A stretch of 30,576 nt of DNA from Lachnospiraceae bacterium (GTDB lineage: Bacteria > Bacillota > Clostridia > Lachnospirales > Lachnospiraceae): contig SFDP01000031.1 in the NCBI GenBank assembly GCA_004558185.1, positions 1 through 30,576 of the forward strand. The letters run 5' to 3'. The position numbers and the translations under genes are program-made. Of the stretch, positions 1 through 7,286 are shown one piece after another. Below the pieces are notes generated by a model. It was not told where the DNA came from. It saw nothing but the letters and a program-made list of their open reading frames with translations, and did not search any database. The stretch's first letter is position 1. Every line of letters starts with the position of its first letter.

Positions 1-1591
1 CCGATCGATAGTTGAACCGCCGGAAGTCCTCATTTTCCTTAATGTCCCCAAAATGTCCTTCCGTCTGTATTGAGCGTGTCTGGCGTTTCAGGATACCCGT
101 CTCGCTCTGGATGTTCGTATTGGATTCTTCTTTCAGTTCTTCCCATCGTCCGTTGATCTTCATGACCTTATTCCGGTCAGAATTCTTTTCAGCATTGTAT
201 TTATAAAGGCACCTGGCTTTATGTTCACAGCCGCTGCAGTCCGCACATCCATATACTTCAAACGTCTGGGTATATCCATCCTGTTTCTGACTTTCTGTCC
301 GAATATGGCGCAGTTCCCTTCCGTCATGGCAGATGTAATAATGCTCATCCTCAAAGACGGCGTATGTCATGTTGTAATACTTTCCGATATCTTCTTTGTA
401 TGCGCGGGTCTTCCGCTTCTCATGATCCTGGAGCTTGATATAACCCTGGATTCTGTTCTCCTTCAGATACATCAGGTTCTTTTCACTGCAGTAGCCGCTG
501 TCGGCAGTTACCGCCTCCAATGTATCTGCGAATGCTTTCTGATGCTTTTTCAAAACAGGGATCAGAGTGTTGTAATCCGTCCGGTCACTGCTCACATAAC
601 TATGGACAATGAAGTAATTCTCCACCGCAATCTGGACATTGTATGCCGGCTTTAACTGTCCATTCAGCATATGGTCCTCTTTCATCCGCATGAACGTTGC
701 TTCCAGATCGGTCTTGGAATAGCTGTTACGATCTTTCCCCATGATTTCAAAACATTCCTTATATTCCATAAGACGTCTTCCGCATTCTTCCAGTTCCTCA
801 TAAAGCTGCTGGATCTGCGGCTTATGCTTTCCCTTTCTGCGGACAAACAGGATCCCTTCGCCTTCTGCAATCTGCATCAGATTTTTCTGCAGTTTTAAGA
901 GCTCAAGGGGAGAACAATGATCAATCTCGATGATGGTATTGTTCGAGATTTTCTTATGCTTTGTCATTTTCCGCCGCCTGTTTTCTTCGATTACTTTCCT
1001 GACCTTTTCCATTCCCTCGATCACGAACATCCGAGCTTCTCCAAGATCGTATTTAGGCCCATATCCATTTTCATACAGAAATGCGTTGTACTTTGCGTAA
1101 AGGGCATCTATGGTGTCAAGAAGACCGGCAAGATGATAGTTGATGCTTCCACGCCAAACAAATGTGTACCGGTTTGCATTCGCTTCGATCTTTGTCCCAT
1201 CGATGTAGAGTTCTTTCAGCGTAAGAAGGCCTTCCTTTTGCAGGCGGCGCATAAACTGATAGTTCAATTCATCCAGGATCTCGCCCGTCAGTTTTTTTTT
1301 GGTCAACCAGATGAAGGCAAGGTCCCTCTGGCACAAGTCCACGATACGGTCAACCGCCCTGACTCCCCGCATATTTGCGTAAGTGCTCACAGAATACAGC
1401 ATGATTGAGTTATACCCGGTTCTTCCCTTATCTGAATAACAGGCCAAAAGGCCTGAAAAATCTAATTCCTCCATCACTTTTTTCAGGGTATAGACTGGAT
1501 CGTCGTCGGGTAAACTCAATTCGAAGAAACTGAAGTTGATTTTTTGTTGACCAATATCAAAAAAGTCATTATAATAATCTTGTTTGCGCAT
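1..1591 (-). CDS. IS1182-family transposase (3' end cut by window edge)
   Basis: The minus-strand frame is open from the ATG at 1591 to base 1, giving 530 codons with no stop. This is a DDE transposase that would move the insertion sequence by cut-and-paste or copy-and-paste. The N-terminal domain begins MRKQDYYNDF. The likely catalytic residues are D131 (YIDGTKIEAN), D364 (TADSGYCSEKN) and E511 (QTEGHFGDIKEN). A Cys cluster (C449, C452, C455, C461) precedes the last acidic residue, as is usual in IS1182 relatives. Family members run about 480-570 residues, so only a short C-terminal tail is missing. A run of nine A's at 1292-1300 (coding strand) stays in frame. No clear Shine-Dalgarno is visible; a TATAAT (1598-1603 on minus) lies just upstream of the ATG. 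The family call is from recall of motifs, not a search. Confidence 0.88.
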   Translation of the reverse strand, partial: MRKQDYYNDFFDIGQQKINFSFFELSLPDDDPVYTLKKVMEELDFSGLLACYSDKGRTGYNSIMLYSVSTYANMRGVRAVDRIVDLCQRDLAFIWLTKKKLTGEILDELNYQFMRRLQKEGLLTLKELYIDGTKIEANANRYTFVWRGSINYHLAGLLDTIDALYAKYNAFLYENGYGPKYDLGEARMFVIEGMEKVRKVIEENRRRKMTKHKKISNNTIIEIDHCSPLELLKLQKNLMQIAEGEGILFVRRKGKHKPQIQQLYEELEECGRRLMEYKECFEIMGKDRNSYSKTDLEATFMRMKEDHMLNGQLKPAYNVQIAVENYFIVHSYVSSDRTDYNTLIPVLKKHQKAFADTLEAVTADSGYCSEKNLMYLKENRIQGYIKLQDHEKRKTRAYKEDIGKYYNMTYAVFEDEHYYICHDGRELRHIRTESQKQDGYTQTFEVYGCADCSGCEHKARCLYKYNAEKNSDRNKVMKINGRWEELKEESNTNIQSETGILKRQTRSIQTEGHFGDIKENEDFRRFNYRS

Positions 1592-1652
1592 AGTTCCATT
1601 ATAACATGGAACGGAGAAAAGATGGTTTGTCATTAGCCATCTTTTTCTTTTT

Positions 1653-1721
1653 AATAGATAAATTTCAGGGGCAGGTGTGGTCCGCAAGGATCACACCTGC
1701 CCCTGTGTAGAGTTATCTATT
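1653..1721. other. Nested hairpin at the IS terminus
   Basis: The inner stem pairs AGGGGCAGGTGTG (1667-1679) with CACACCTGCCCCT (1692-1704). On the plus strand it continues through a G-T wobble and three more pairs to a GCAA tetraloop (1684-1687). An outer stem pairs AATAGATAA (1653-1661) with TTATCTATT (1713-1721), which overlaps the presumed terminal repeat. It lies between the IS end and the transposase start, so it may block read-in transcription or hide the transposase start; that role is inferred. Confidence 0.8.
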
Positions 1722-1772
1722 TCCCGACAGCCCCTTGTTAACACGGGGAGGAATTAGATTGTTAGATACCCC

Positions 1773-1838
1773 TTGACAAATAATACTATATAGAATATAG
1801 TATTAAAAAACAATAATATTATATAATATATAATATTA
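1773..1838 (+). promoter_or_regulatory. padR promoter with two palindromic operator candidates
   Basis: A -35 TTGACA (1773-1778) and a -10 TATAGT (1796-1801) are separated by 17 bases. A perfect inverted repeat, AATACTATAT (1782-1791) / ATATAGTATT (1795-1804), with a 3-base spacer covers the promoter spacer and -10. A second perfect repeat, TAATATTATAT (1814-1824) / ATATAATATTA (1828-1838), also with a 3-base spacer, covers the probable transcription start. PadR proteins are dimeric and commonly repress their own operon, so these are good operator candidates by inference. Confidence 0.75.
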
Positions 1839-1875
1839 TACAAAACCTACAAATCGTTGATGAAAGGAGGAGCGC

Positions 1876-2193
1876 ATGATATTCAATACAGGTGCAGCAC
1901 TTTTAGATGCCATTGTGCTGGCAGTAGTCTCTAAGGAAGCAGAAGGCACATACGGTTATAAGATTACTCAGGATGTTCGGCAGGCATTGGAAGTGTCCGA
2001 ATCTACACTCTATCCGGTACTCAGGCGTCTGCAGAAGGATGGGTGCTTAGATACTTATGATAGAGAATTTGGCGGAAGAAACAGACGTTATTATCAGATT
2101 ACGGAGGTGGGGAGCATTCAGCTCAGCCTCTATAAAGCAGAGTGGAAGGTTTACTCGACCAAAATCAACAATCTGTTTAATGAAAAGCAATAG
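1876..2193 (+). CDS. PadR-family transcriptional regulator
   Basis: This 105-residue protein has a winged-helix DNA-binding domain of the PadR family. The segments TYGYKITQDVRQALEVSESTLYPVLRRLQKDG and FGGRNRRYYQIT (given here only as landmarks at about residues 24-55 and 65-76) match the helix-turn-helix and wing of the family. The C-terminal helix (about 80-103) would form the dimer. A strong AAAGGAGG (1863-1870) precedes the ATG by five bases. It leads a group with HAAS/DUF1700, DUF4097 and PspC genes, an arrangement common in Firmicutes where the PadR protein controls membrane-associated partners. Two palindromes in its own promoter suggest autorepression. The ligand or signal is unknown. 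Confidence 0.9.
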   Translation: MIFNTGAALLDAIVLAVVSKEAEGTYGYKITQDVRQALEVSESTLYPVLRRLQKDGCLDTYDREFGGRNRRYYQITEVGSIQLSLYKAEWKVYSTKINNLFNEKQ

Positions 2194-2290
2194 ATAGGAG
2201 GCAGCCATAAGTTGTAGTAAAGATCTGAAAACCAGAGAAATGTGGCTGGAAATTATGCATACTTACCGTATACAGAGGGAGGAAGGATAG

Positions 2291-3007
2291 ATGGCAAAAA
2301 AAGAATTTATGGAGCATCTGGAGAAGCTTCTATGGGATATTTCGGAGAGTGAACGGACAGAGGCTCTCCAATATTATGAGAATTACTTTGATGATGCTGG
2401 AGAAGAAAATGAGGCACAGGTGTTAAAGGATTTAGGCAGTCCTGTTCAGGTAGCACGCAAGATCAAGGCAGGCTTTAATGAGCAGACTGCGGAATATTCT
2501 GAGCAGGGCTATGAAGATACCCGTTTTCGGGATGCCATGGAAATGCTTGTAGAAGAGGAAAAGAAAAGCTGGAAGAAGAATGATGCTGATCCAACTGGCG
2601 TACCCAGGGGAGAAAAGCAGAATAACGGAGGTAATACTTGGAAGATTGTTGCAATTGCCCTTGTATGTATAATCGGGATACCTATTGTCCTTCCGATTGC
2701 CGTGGGAATATTAGGAACTGTTTTGGGAATCCTGATTGCGGCGGCTGCGATACTTTTCAGTCTTATACTGGTCGGGGCAGCGATATTGATCTGTGGTATG
2801 ATTTATATAGGTATAGGGATAATCAATCTGTTTGCTGCTCCGGCTGTGGGTATGGCCATGACAGGCAGCGGTTGTCTGCTGTTCTCTCTGGGATTGCTGA
2901 TTAGCTGGTTGATGCTGAAAGGCACGCTGACCATCATTCCCTGGCTGATTCGTACAGTGGTGGAGCTTGCACAGTATCCCTTTAGAAAGGCAGGTGTAAT
3001 TCGATGA
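2291..3007 (+). CDS. HAAS/DUF1700 domain membrane protein
   Basis: This 238-residue protein has an N-terminal soluble domain (about 1-62) with the HAAS/DUF1700 pattern: FMEHLEKLL, then ALQYYENYFDDAG, then VLKDLGSPVQVARKIK. A charged linker follows (about 63-112), then a long hydrophobic region (about 115-225) with four or five predicted membrane segments. In related operons such proteins sit between a PadR regulator and a DUF4097 protein and are thought to link membrane state to regulation; the exact role is not known. GGGAGGAAGG lies just upstream of the ATG. The stop overlaps the next ATG (ATGA, 3004-3007), indicating translational coupling. Confidence 0.88.
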   Translation: MAKKEFMEHLEKLLWDISESERTEALQYYENYFDDAGEENEAQVLKDLGSPVQVARKIKAGFNEQTAEYSEQGYEDTRFRDAMEMLVEEEKKSWKKNDADPTGVPRGEKQNNGGNTWKIVAIALVCIIGIPIVLPIAVGILGTVLGILIAAAAILFSLILVGAAILICGMIYIGIGIINLFAAPAVGMAMTGSGCLLFSLGLLISWLMLKGTLTIIPWLIRTVVELAQYPFRKAGVIR

Positions 3008-3819
3008 AGAAAAGTTCTAAAATAATATTAGGCATCGTCATCGTGACTTTGCTGTTAGGCATTGCCGGATTAACGGCAGGAGTAGCCATGGGCGCCAGAC
3101 CGGCTGAATTTTTGAATGTTAAGGTGGGAGGAATCAACTTAAGTCTGGGAGATAATCCTCTTTTTTATGATGGAATAGCTTTCATGGGCAATAAGCAAAG
3201 TGATAGCTTTTCGTCAGAAGAAATTGACTCTTTGAAAATCAGTATGGGAAGGGGAACAGTGAATATCCTTTCTTCTGGGGATGATACAGCCTTGTATTAT
3301 GAAGGTCAGGGTCAGTTTTCTACTGAACAAAAGGGGACAACCCTGGTGATCAAAGATAATGGGATGAGCACCCCTGCTTCAATTGATCTGTATCTTCCTG
3401 ACAGGGTGTTTGAACAGGTGGATATGGAGCTGGGAGCCGGCAGTACGTATATTACAGCATTATCTGCAAATAAACTGAACATTGAACTGGGGCTTGGGGA
3501 GGTGGAGGCAGAGTATCTGGAAGGCAAAAACGAGCTGGAAATTCAAGTGGGAGCGGGGAGCTTCTCGGCAGATACCTGCATCGGCAAAAAGATAGACATA
3601 AGCTGTGGAATGGGCTCTGTACAATTAACCTTAGGAGGAAAAGAAACAGATTATGATTATACACTGAGCTGTGGAATGGGAAATATAACTATCGGGAGCA
3701 GCAGTATTTCCGGCTTAGGAAGAGAACAAAAGATCGATAACCAATCTGTTCAGCAAATAGATGCAGAATGTGGTATGGGCCAAATAAATATAGACTTTAC
3801 GGATTATTCAGGTGGTTGA
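3004..3819 (+). CDS. DUF4097-family membrane-anchored beta-repeat protein
   Basis: This 271-residue protein has an N-terminal membrane anchor or uncleaved signal (about 7-30) and a mostly beta-strand outer domain. Seven GxG turns occur in similar strand contexts at about residues 82, 144, 163, 183, 202, 224 and 257 (for example ELGAGSTYI, ELGLGEVEA, SCGMGSVQL, ECGMGQINI), which suggests a beta-solenoid ladder as in DUF4097 proteins. Three of the turns are CGMG, giving three Cys in the predicted exported region, in addition to Cys in TCIGK. It starts inside the stop of the HAAS gene. A role in envelope sensing is inferred from the neighbours only. Confidence 0.85.
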   Translation: MKKSSKIILGIVIVTLLLGIAGLTAGVAMGARPAEFLNVKVGGINLSLGDNPLFYDGIAFMGNKQSDSFSSEEIDSLKISMGRGTVNILSSGDDTALYYEGQGQFSTEQKGTTLVIKDNGMSTPASIDLYLPDRVFEQVDMELGAGSTYITALSANKLNIELGLGEVEAEYLEGKNELEIQVGAGSFSADTCIGKKIDISCGMGSVQLTLGGKETDYDYTLSCGMGNITIGSSSISGLGREQKIDNQSVQQIDAECGMGQINIDFTDYSGG

Positions 3820-3931
3820 ACTCGTGAGAGCTTAACCGGAATAAAGCTTTACAGATAAGGCAAAGACGGGGATGCAGAAGGTAATTCGCTGACTGAAAAC
3901 AATAACGCATATGAAAAGGTAAAAGGCATAA

Positions 3932-4189
3932 ATCGTCTTTTTAAACTGCCCCGGCACAGTGTTTTTTTATAACGGAGCCAAAGATACAGGATATTTCTTT
4001 CAAAAGATGAAGCGGGCTCCTGAGGATTTTGGAATTTGTGAAATGGAAGAAATAGAAAAGGATAATCCGATCAATGATAAAACGTTGTACTCAGGAGTTA
4101 GATTGAAGGATAGAAATTTTCCATGTATTTATTTAGGCAATAGAACAGGCAGAGCTTGTTCTGTGCATGGGGATGAGGATACTTATTAA
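3932..4189 (+). CDS. Unrecognised short ORF, possibly a remnant
   Basis: A frame is open from 3932 to the TAA at 4187-4189. The only early start candidate is GTG at 3959, giving 76 residues, and it has no convincing ribosome binding site. I do not recognise the sequence (for example KDTGYFFQKMKR, FPCIYLGNRTGR). It is hydrophilic, with no membrane segment or known motif. It lies in the same direction between the DUF4097 and PspC genes, so it could be a small operon member or the decayed end of a longer gene. Confidence 0.25.
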   Translation: MVFLNCPGTVFFYNGAKDTGYFFQKMKRAPEDFGICEMEEIEKDNPINDKTLYSGVRLKDRNFPCIYLGNRTGRACSVHGDEDTY

Positions 4190-4244
4190 AGACAGTACCT
4201 GAGCTATGGAGCAGTTAGGAATAAACGAACAGGAGGAAGAACAA

Positions 4245-4439
4245 ATGGAACCTAAAAAGTTGAAGAAATCAGGCTATAACAAAATGATTTGCGGAGTATG
4301 CGGAGGAATCGGGGAATATTTCAATATTGATCCCACACTGGTTCGTCTGCTTTGGGTGATTCTGACCATCGGAGGCTTCGGAATGGGGCTGCTTATTTAT
4401 ATTTTGGCAGCAATAATCATACCTCAGGAGGTTGGTTGA
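4245..4439 (+). CDS. PspC-domain membrane protein
   Basis: This 64-residue protein is essentially one PspC domain. LKKSGYNKMICGVCGGIGEYF is the typical amphipathic start (about 5-25), followed by NIDPTLVRLLWV and a single glycine-rich membrane helix ending in IIPQE. The frame extends to 4206, but AGGAGG at 4231-4236 is placed correctly for the ATG at 4245, so the shorter start is chosen. PspC proteins act in phage-shock and envelope-stress responses; presence next to PadR, HAAS and DUF4097 genes supports such a role. No intrinsic terminator is obvious after it. Confidence 0.88.
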   Translation: MEPKKLKKSGYNKMICGVCGGIGEYFNIDPTLVRLLWVILTIGGFGMGLLIYILAAIIIPQEVG

Positions 4440-4953
4440 AAATGTAGGAAACGGGCTGTCTGGCCTCTTATTTCTTTTTCGGGAGCTTTAAACAGACTTT
4501 CTGAAAAAACAGGAACTATTCAATCACTTCATCGTTACGGGGACAATTTTACGCAAGATTTACTTCGTAAATGGATATGTGCCTGCTGCTACTTTTTCTC
4601 AAAATCAGCGCAGTAAAGGTGCAGACCTGCTGGATAGTTACAAAAATATAGCTATCCAGCACCCCATTCGCAAAATCGCTGTTACACAGCTTTTCTTCTG
4701 CTTATGTGGTAGCTCTGCCATATAAATGTTTGATGATATGTCCATTCATGCAAGCAGGAGGTTCACCTCATTGAACATTTGCATGACTCTGAATAGGTAG
4801 AAAAAATATTTAAAAACAGGGAAATTTATCATAGATAAGAAGGAGAAGATTAGGTATAATATAACGATAGAATAAAGAGAATAAGGAGAGCATAGGATTA
4901 TTACAATGATTGTATTGCTGTCCTGAAAGAATTTTTAAAGGAATAGAAGGCAA
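4440..4953. other. Non-coding gap with several hairpins and repeat DNA
   Basis: No convincing gene is present. The stretch holds four visible inverted repeats: ATTTAC/GTAAAT (4558-4572, 3-base loop), GCTGGATAG/CTATCCAGC (4629-4637 and 4652-4660), GCTGT/ACAGC (4678-4690), and CATGCAA/TTGCATG (4747-4753 and 4779-4785) enclosing GGTTCA/TGAAC. Part of it (4657-4693) is repeated in inverted orientation at 23404-23440. A possible -10 TATAAT for murT lies at 4855-4860, with no good -35. Confidence 0.6.
4657..4693 (-). repeat. Dispersed intergenic repeat, copy 1
   Basis: This 37-base segment matches the reverse complement of 23404-23440 at 33 of 37 positions, including 21 consecutive identical bases (4662-4682 against 23415-23435). 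Both copies contain a short GCTG...CAGC hairpin with a different loop. Both lie in intergenic DNA. Confidence 0.75.
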
Positions 4954-6291
4954 ATGAAAACACGACTGACCATAATTATCTGTAAACTACTTCGCTTCAT
5001 TGGGAAACTCATCGGAAAAGGAAGCTCTTTGCCGGGAAAGATTGCACTGAAAATCTGTCCTGATATTTTAAAACAGATTACCCTTCCGCCATATATTATT
5101 GCAGTAACCGGAAGTAACGGTAAGACTTCTACAGTAGAGATGATTGCTCATATTTTAACGTCTAATGGCAAGAAGGTGGCCTGGAATAAAGAGGGCTCTA
5201 ATCAGATTGAAGGAGTAACGACCTTGATTTTGAACAGTTGTACCTTAAGCGGCAAGGTGACTGCAGATATCCTTCTGATCGAAAGTGATGAGCGTTTTGC
5301 CCGTTATACCTTTAGGTATATTACACCTACTCATTATGTCATTACGAACCTGTATCGGGATCAGCTTACTCGAAATGGGCATCCCGAATGGGTATACAAT
5401 GCACTTTTAGACAGCATCCATGAGGAGACACAGTTGATTCTGAACGCAGATGATCCTTATGTATCCTGCTTTGGTTATGGAAAAGAGGATGTAGTATGGT
5501 TTGGTGCAGGGGACTTAAGCACCGATACGGTGGAATTTGATGGAGTTTATCATGATGGTGCATATTGTCCTCGCTGTAAGCATCCTTTAACCTACAGCAA
5601 ATACCACTACAACCACATTGGGCACTATTCTTGTGAAAACTGCGGACACAGGCGTAATGAGACCGCATATACCGTAACGGATGCGGATTTGGAAAAGGGA
5701 GTGGCAGTGATCAATGGGCAGTATGAGATTAAGCTGGCCTTGAAATCCCTCTATAATATCTACAATATCCTGGCTGCATTTACGGTAGCTTCTCTAACCG
5801 GAATACCGGGAGAGAAGATTGTCCCCTGTATCAATAATTATGTGCTGAAAAACGGTCGTGTGGTTACGTTTTCACTGAATGACCGGAAAGGAATTCTTCT
5901 AACCTCCAAGCATGAGAACAGTATTTCCTATAATCAGTCTCTGCGCATTGCGGCTGCAGACAGTGAGGGATGTGATGTACTGATCATCGTTGATGCAGTC
6001 AGCAGAAAGTATTTTACCAGCGATGTATCATGGCTTTGGGATATTGATTTTCACCTTCTTAATAGTGAAAATGTAAAGCGGATTCTTTTGGCAGGAACCT
6101 ATTGTAATGATCTGGCGGTGCGTTTCTCCTATACAGAGATTCCCCAGGAAAAAATCATGGTCTTAGACACTGTAGAAGCAGCAGTTGCAGCACTGGACAA
6201 CCATAATGAAGAAAAGATTTATGTGATTACCTGCTTTTCCGATAAAGACAAGTTTTTGGGGAAGGTACGGATAAATCAGGGAACAGAATGA
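4954..6291 (+). CDS. murT: Lipid II isoglutaminyl synthase, MurT ligase subunit
   Basis: MurT is the ATP-using subunit of the MurT-GatD complex, which amidates the D-glutamate of lipid II to D-isoglutamine at the cytoplasmic face of the membrane. The 445-residue length is normal. A Mur-ligase P-loop GSNGKTST lies at about 53-60. A four-Cys zinc ribbon sits in the middle domain (C205, C208, C227, C230). The C-terminal DUF1727-type domain follows from about 310. The first 20 residues are basic and hydrophobic, as in other MurT proteins. The gene is nine bases upstream of gatD and surely co-transcribed with it. The start has an AAGG-type site (about 4942-4950). Confidence 0.93.
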   Translation: MKTRLTIIICKLLRFIGKLIGKGSSLPGKIALKICPDILKQITLPPYIIAVTGSNGKTSTVEMIAHILTSNGKKVAWNKEGSNQIEGVTTLILNSCTLSGKVTADILLIESDERFARYTFRYITPTHYVITNLYRDQLTRNGHPEWVYNALLDSIHEETQLILNADDPYVSCFGYGKEDVVWFGAGDLSTDTVEFDGVYHDGAYCPRCKHPLTYSKYHYNHIGHYSCENCGHRRNETAYTVTDADLEKGVAVINGQYEIKLALKSLYNIYNILAAFTVASLTGIPGEKIVPCINNYVLKNGRVVTFSLNDRKGILLTSKHENSISYNQSLRIAAADSEGCDVLIIVDAVSRKYFTSDVSWLWDIDFHLLNSENVKRILLAGTYCNDLAVRFSYTEIPQEKIMVLDTVEAAVAALDNHNEEKIYVITCFSDKDKFLGKVRINQGTE

Positions 6292-6300
6292 GAGGAAAGA

Positions 6301-7119
6301 ATGAAATTATTACATTTGTACAATGACCTAATGAATTTATATGGAGAGTATGGTAATGTCAGTGCCATGATGCGGATGCTGGAAAAAAGCGGTATATCTG
6401 CCCGATTGGACAGGCTGTCCGTGGAAGATCAGCCTGTTTTGTCCGACTATGATTTTATCTATGTAGGCTCGGGAACAGAAAGCAACCAAAAGTATGTGCT
6501 GAAGCATCTGCATACCCTTAAAGAAGAATTAAAGCAATATATTGAGGCGGGAAAGGTTCTTTTAATGACAGGAAATTCCTTTGAGCTTTTGGGGGAATGT
6601 CTTACGGACACCAAGGGAAAAGAATGGCAGGGTTTGGGACTCTTTCCCTTTCGCATAAAGGAACAGGACAGAATTCGCTATACAGGTGATGCCATTTTTA
6701 CGATGGAAGGTCTGGAGCAGCCACTGGTAGGCTTTGTAAATAAATGCAGCACTATTGAAGGTGTGAACCTTCCTTTGTTTAAAGTAAAGATGGGACTGGG
6801 AAACGAAGGACAGGGCGGGATGGAGGGAATCCGCAGCAAAAATTTCTTCGGTACTCATCTTACCGGGCCTGTACTCATTAAGAATCCTGATTTTTTGATT
6901 TATTTAGCACAGCTTCTTTGTGTGCAGGCAGAAGCGGAGCAGAAAGAAGTAACGGGAATGGAAACAGAAATAGAGGCCAAAGCCTGTGAAGGAGCCAGGA
7001 ATAAGGAGGCAGACGGAGGAAACAGAGAGCTGCTGAATACTGGCTGGTTAGAGGCAGAAAGAGCCGGCTATGAAGTGACGCTTCGGGAACTGGGCAAACG
7101 GCTTTCCACGCATGGCTGA
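6301..7119 (+). CDS. gatD: GatD-like glutamine amidotransferase subunit
   Basis: This is the partner of MurT, expected to release ammonia from glutamine for lipid II amidation. It is a class I, CobB/CobQ-like amidotransferase of 272 residues. The N-terminal half (LLHLYNDLMNLYGEYGNV, DFIYVGSGTE) and GTHLTGPVLIKNP (about 184-196) are typical. The nucleophile elbow, normally an ICGGYQLLG-like motif, reads TGNSFELLG (90-98) with no cysteine at that place; the nearest is C100, and H186 fits the catalytic histidine. A charged tail after about 210 is longer than in well-studied homologues. Either this subfamily uses another arrangement or it has lost glutaminase activity. GAGAGGAAAG precedes the ATG. 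Confidence 0.85.
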   Translation: MKLLHLYNDLMNLYGEYGNVSAMMRMLEKSGISARLDRLSVEDQPVLSDYDFIYVGSGTESNQKYVLKHLHTLKEELKQYIEAGKVLLMTGNSFELLGECLTDTKGKEWQGLGLFPFRIKEQDRIRYTGDAIFTMEGLEQPLVGFVNKCSTIEGVNLPLFKVKMGLGNEGQGGMEGIRSKNFFGTHLTGPVLIKNPDFLIYLAQLLCVQAEAEQKEVTGMETEIEAKACEGARNKEADGGNRELLNTGWLEAERAGYEVTLRELGKRLSTHG

Positions 7120-7224
7120 CAGTCAGCCTGAGAAGGAGGGAGTGCTGTTTGCTCTGCAGAACCCGATATGCTGCCAAAGTTACTTTAAAACAGTAATGTA
7201 CGAAAAAAAATACAGCGTGTCGGA

Positions 7225-7253
7225 TTGACACGATTTGGGTCGATTAGTATAAT
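7225..7253 (+). promoter_or_regulatory. Consensus sigma-A promoter for the glycine riboswitch
   Basis: TTGACA (7225-7230), a 17-base spacer and TATAAT (7248-7253) match both consensus boxes perfectly. The -35 box is partly inside a hairpin, CGTGTC (7216-7221) / GACACG (7227-7232), which may terminate or process the murT-gatD transcript. Transcription would start near 7260, just before the riboswitch. Confidence 0.9.
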
Positions 7254-7286
7254 GAAGCCTATAATTACATAAGAAGCCAATGGAAG

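Larger units (their letters stand above)
1..1734 (-). mobile_element. IS1182-family insertion sequence, one end visible
   Basis: The element comprises the transposase and about 140 bases beyond its start. The visible terminus is inferred to end near 1734, because on the minus strand the segment 1734-1713 begins GGGGCTGTCGGGAAATAG, which resembles the GGGGCTGTC ends that I recall for IS1182 elements. The other end lies outside the window, so the terminal inverted repeat and target duplication cannot be checked. Its edge is about 39 bases from the -35 box of the padR promoter. Confidence 0.7.

Noticed and set aside
1292..1300. Run of nine T's (A's in the coding strand) in the transposase as a programmed frameshift or pseudogene signal
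   Set aside because: The frame reads through the run and remains open with conserved motifs on both sides.
221..1408. Plus-strand ORFs (221-655, 917-1408) suggesting small membrane proteins
   Set aside because: They are antisense to an intact 530-codon transposase frame with DDE motifs.
1782..1838. AT-rich palindromes as a replication origin or phage attachment site
   Set aside because: No DnaA boxes, dif-like sequence or integrase is near; a promoter with operator sites explains them.
2638..2904. Cys-rich 88-residue ORF that looks like a metal-binding peptide
   Set aside because: It lies wholly within the HAAS/DUF1700 gene in another frame; its cysteines arise from shifted codons of the membrane helices, and it has no binding site.
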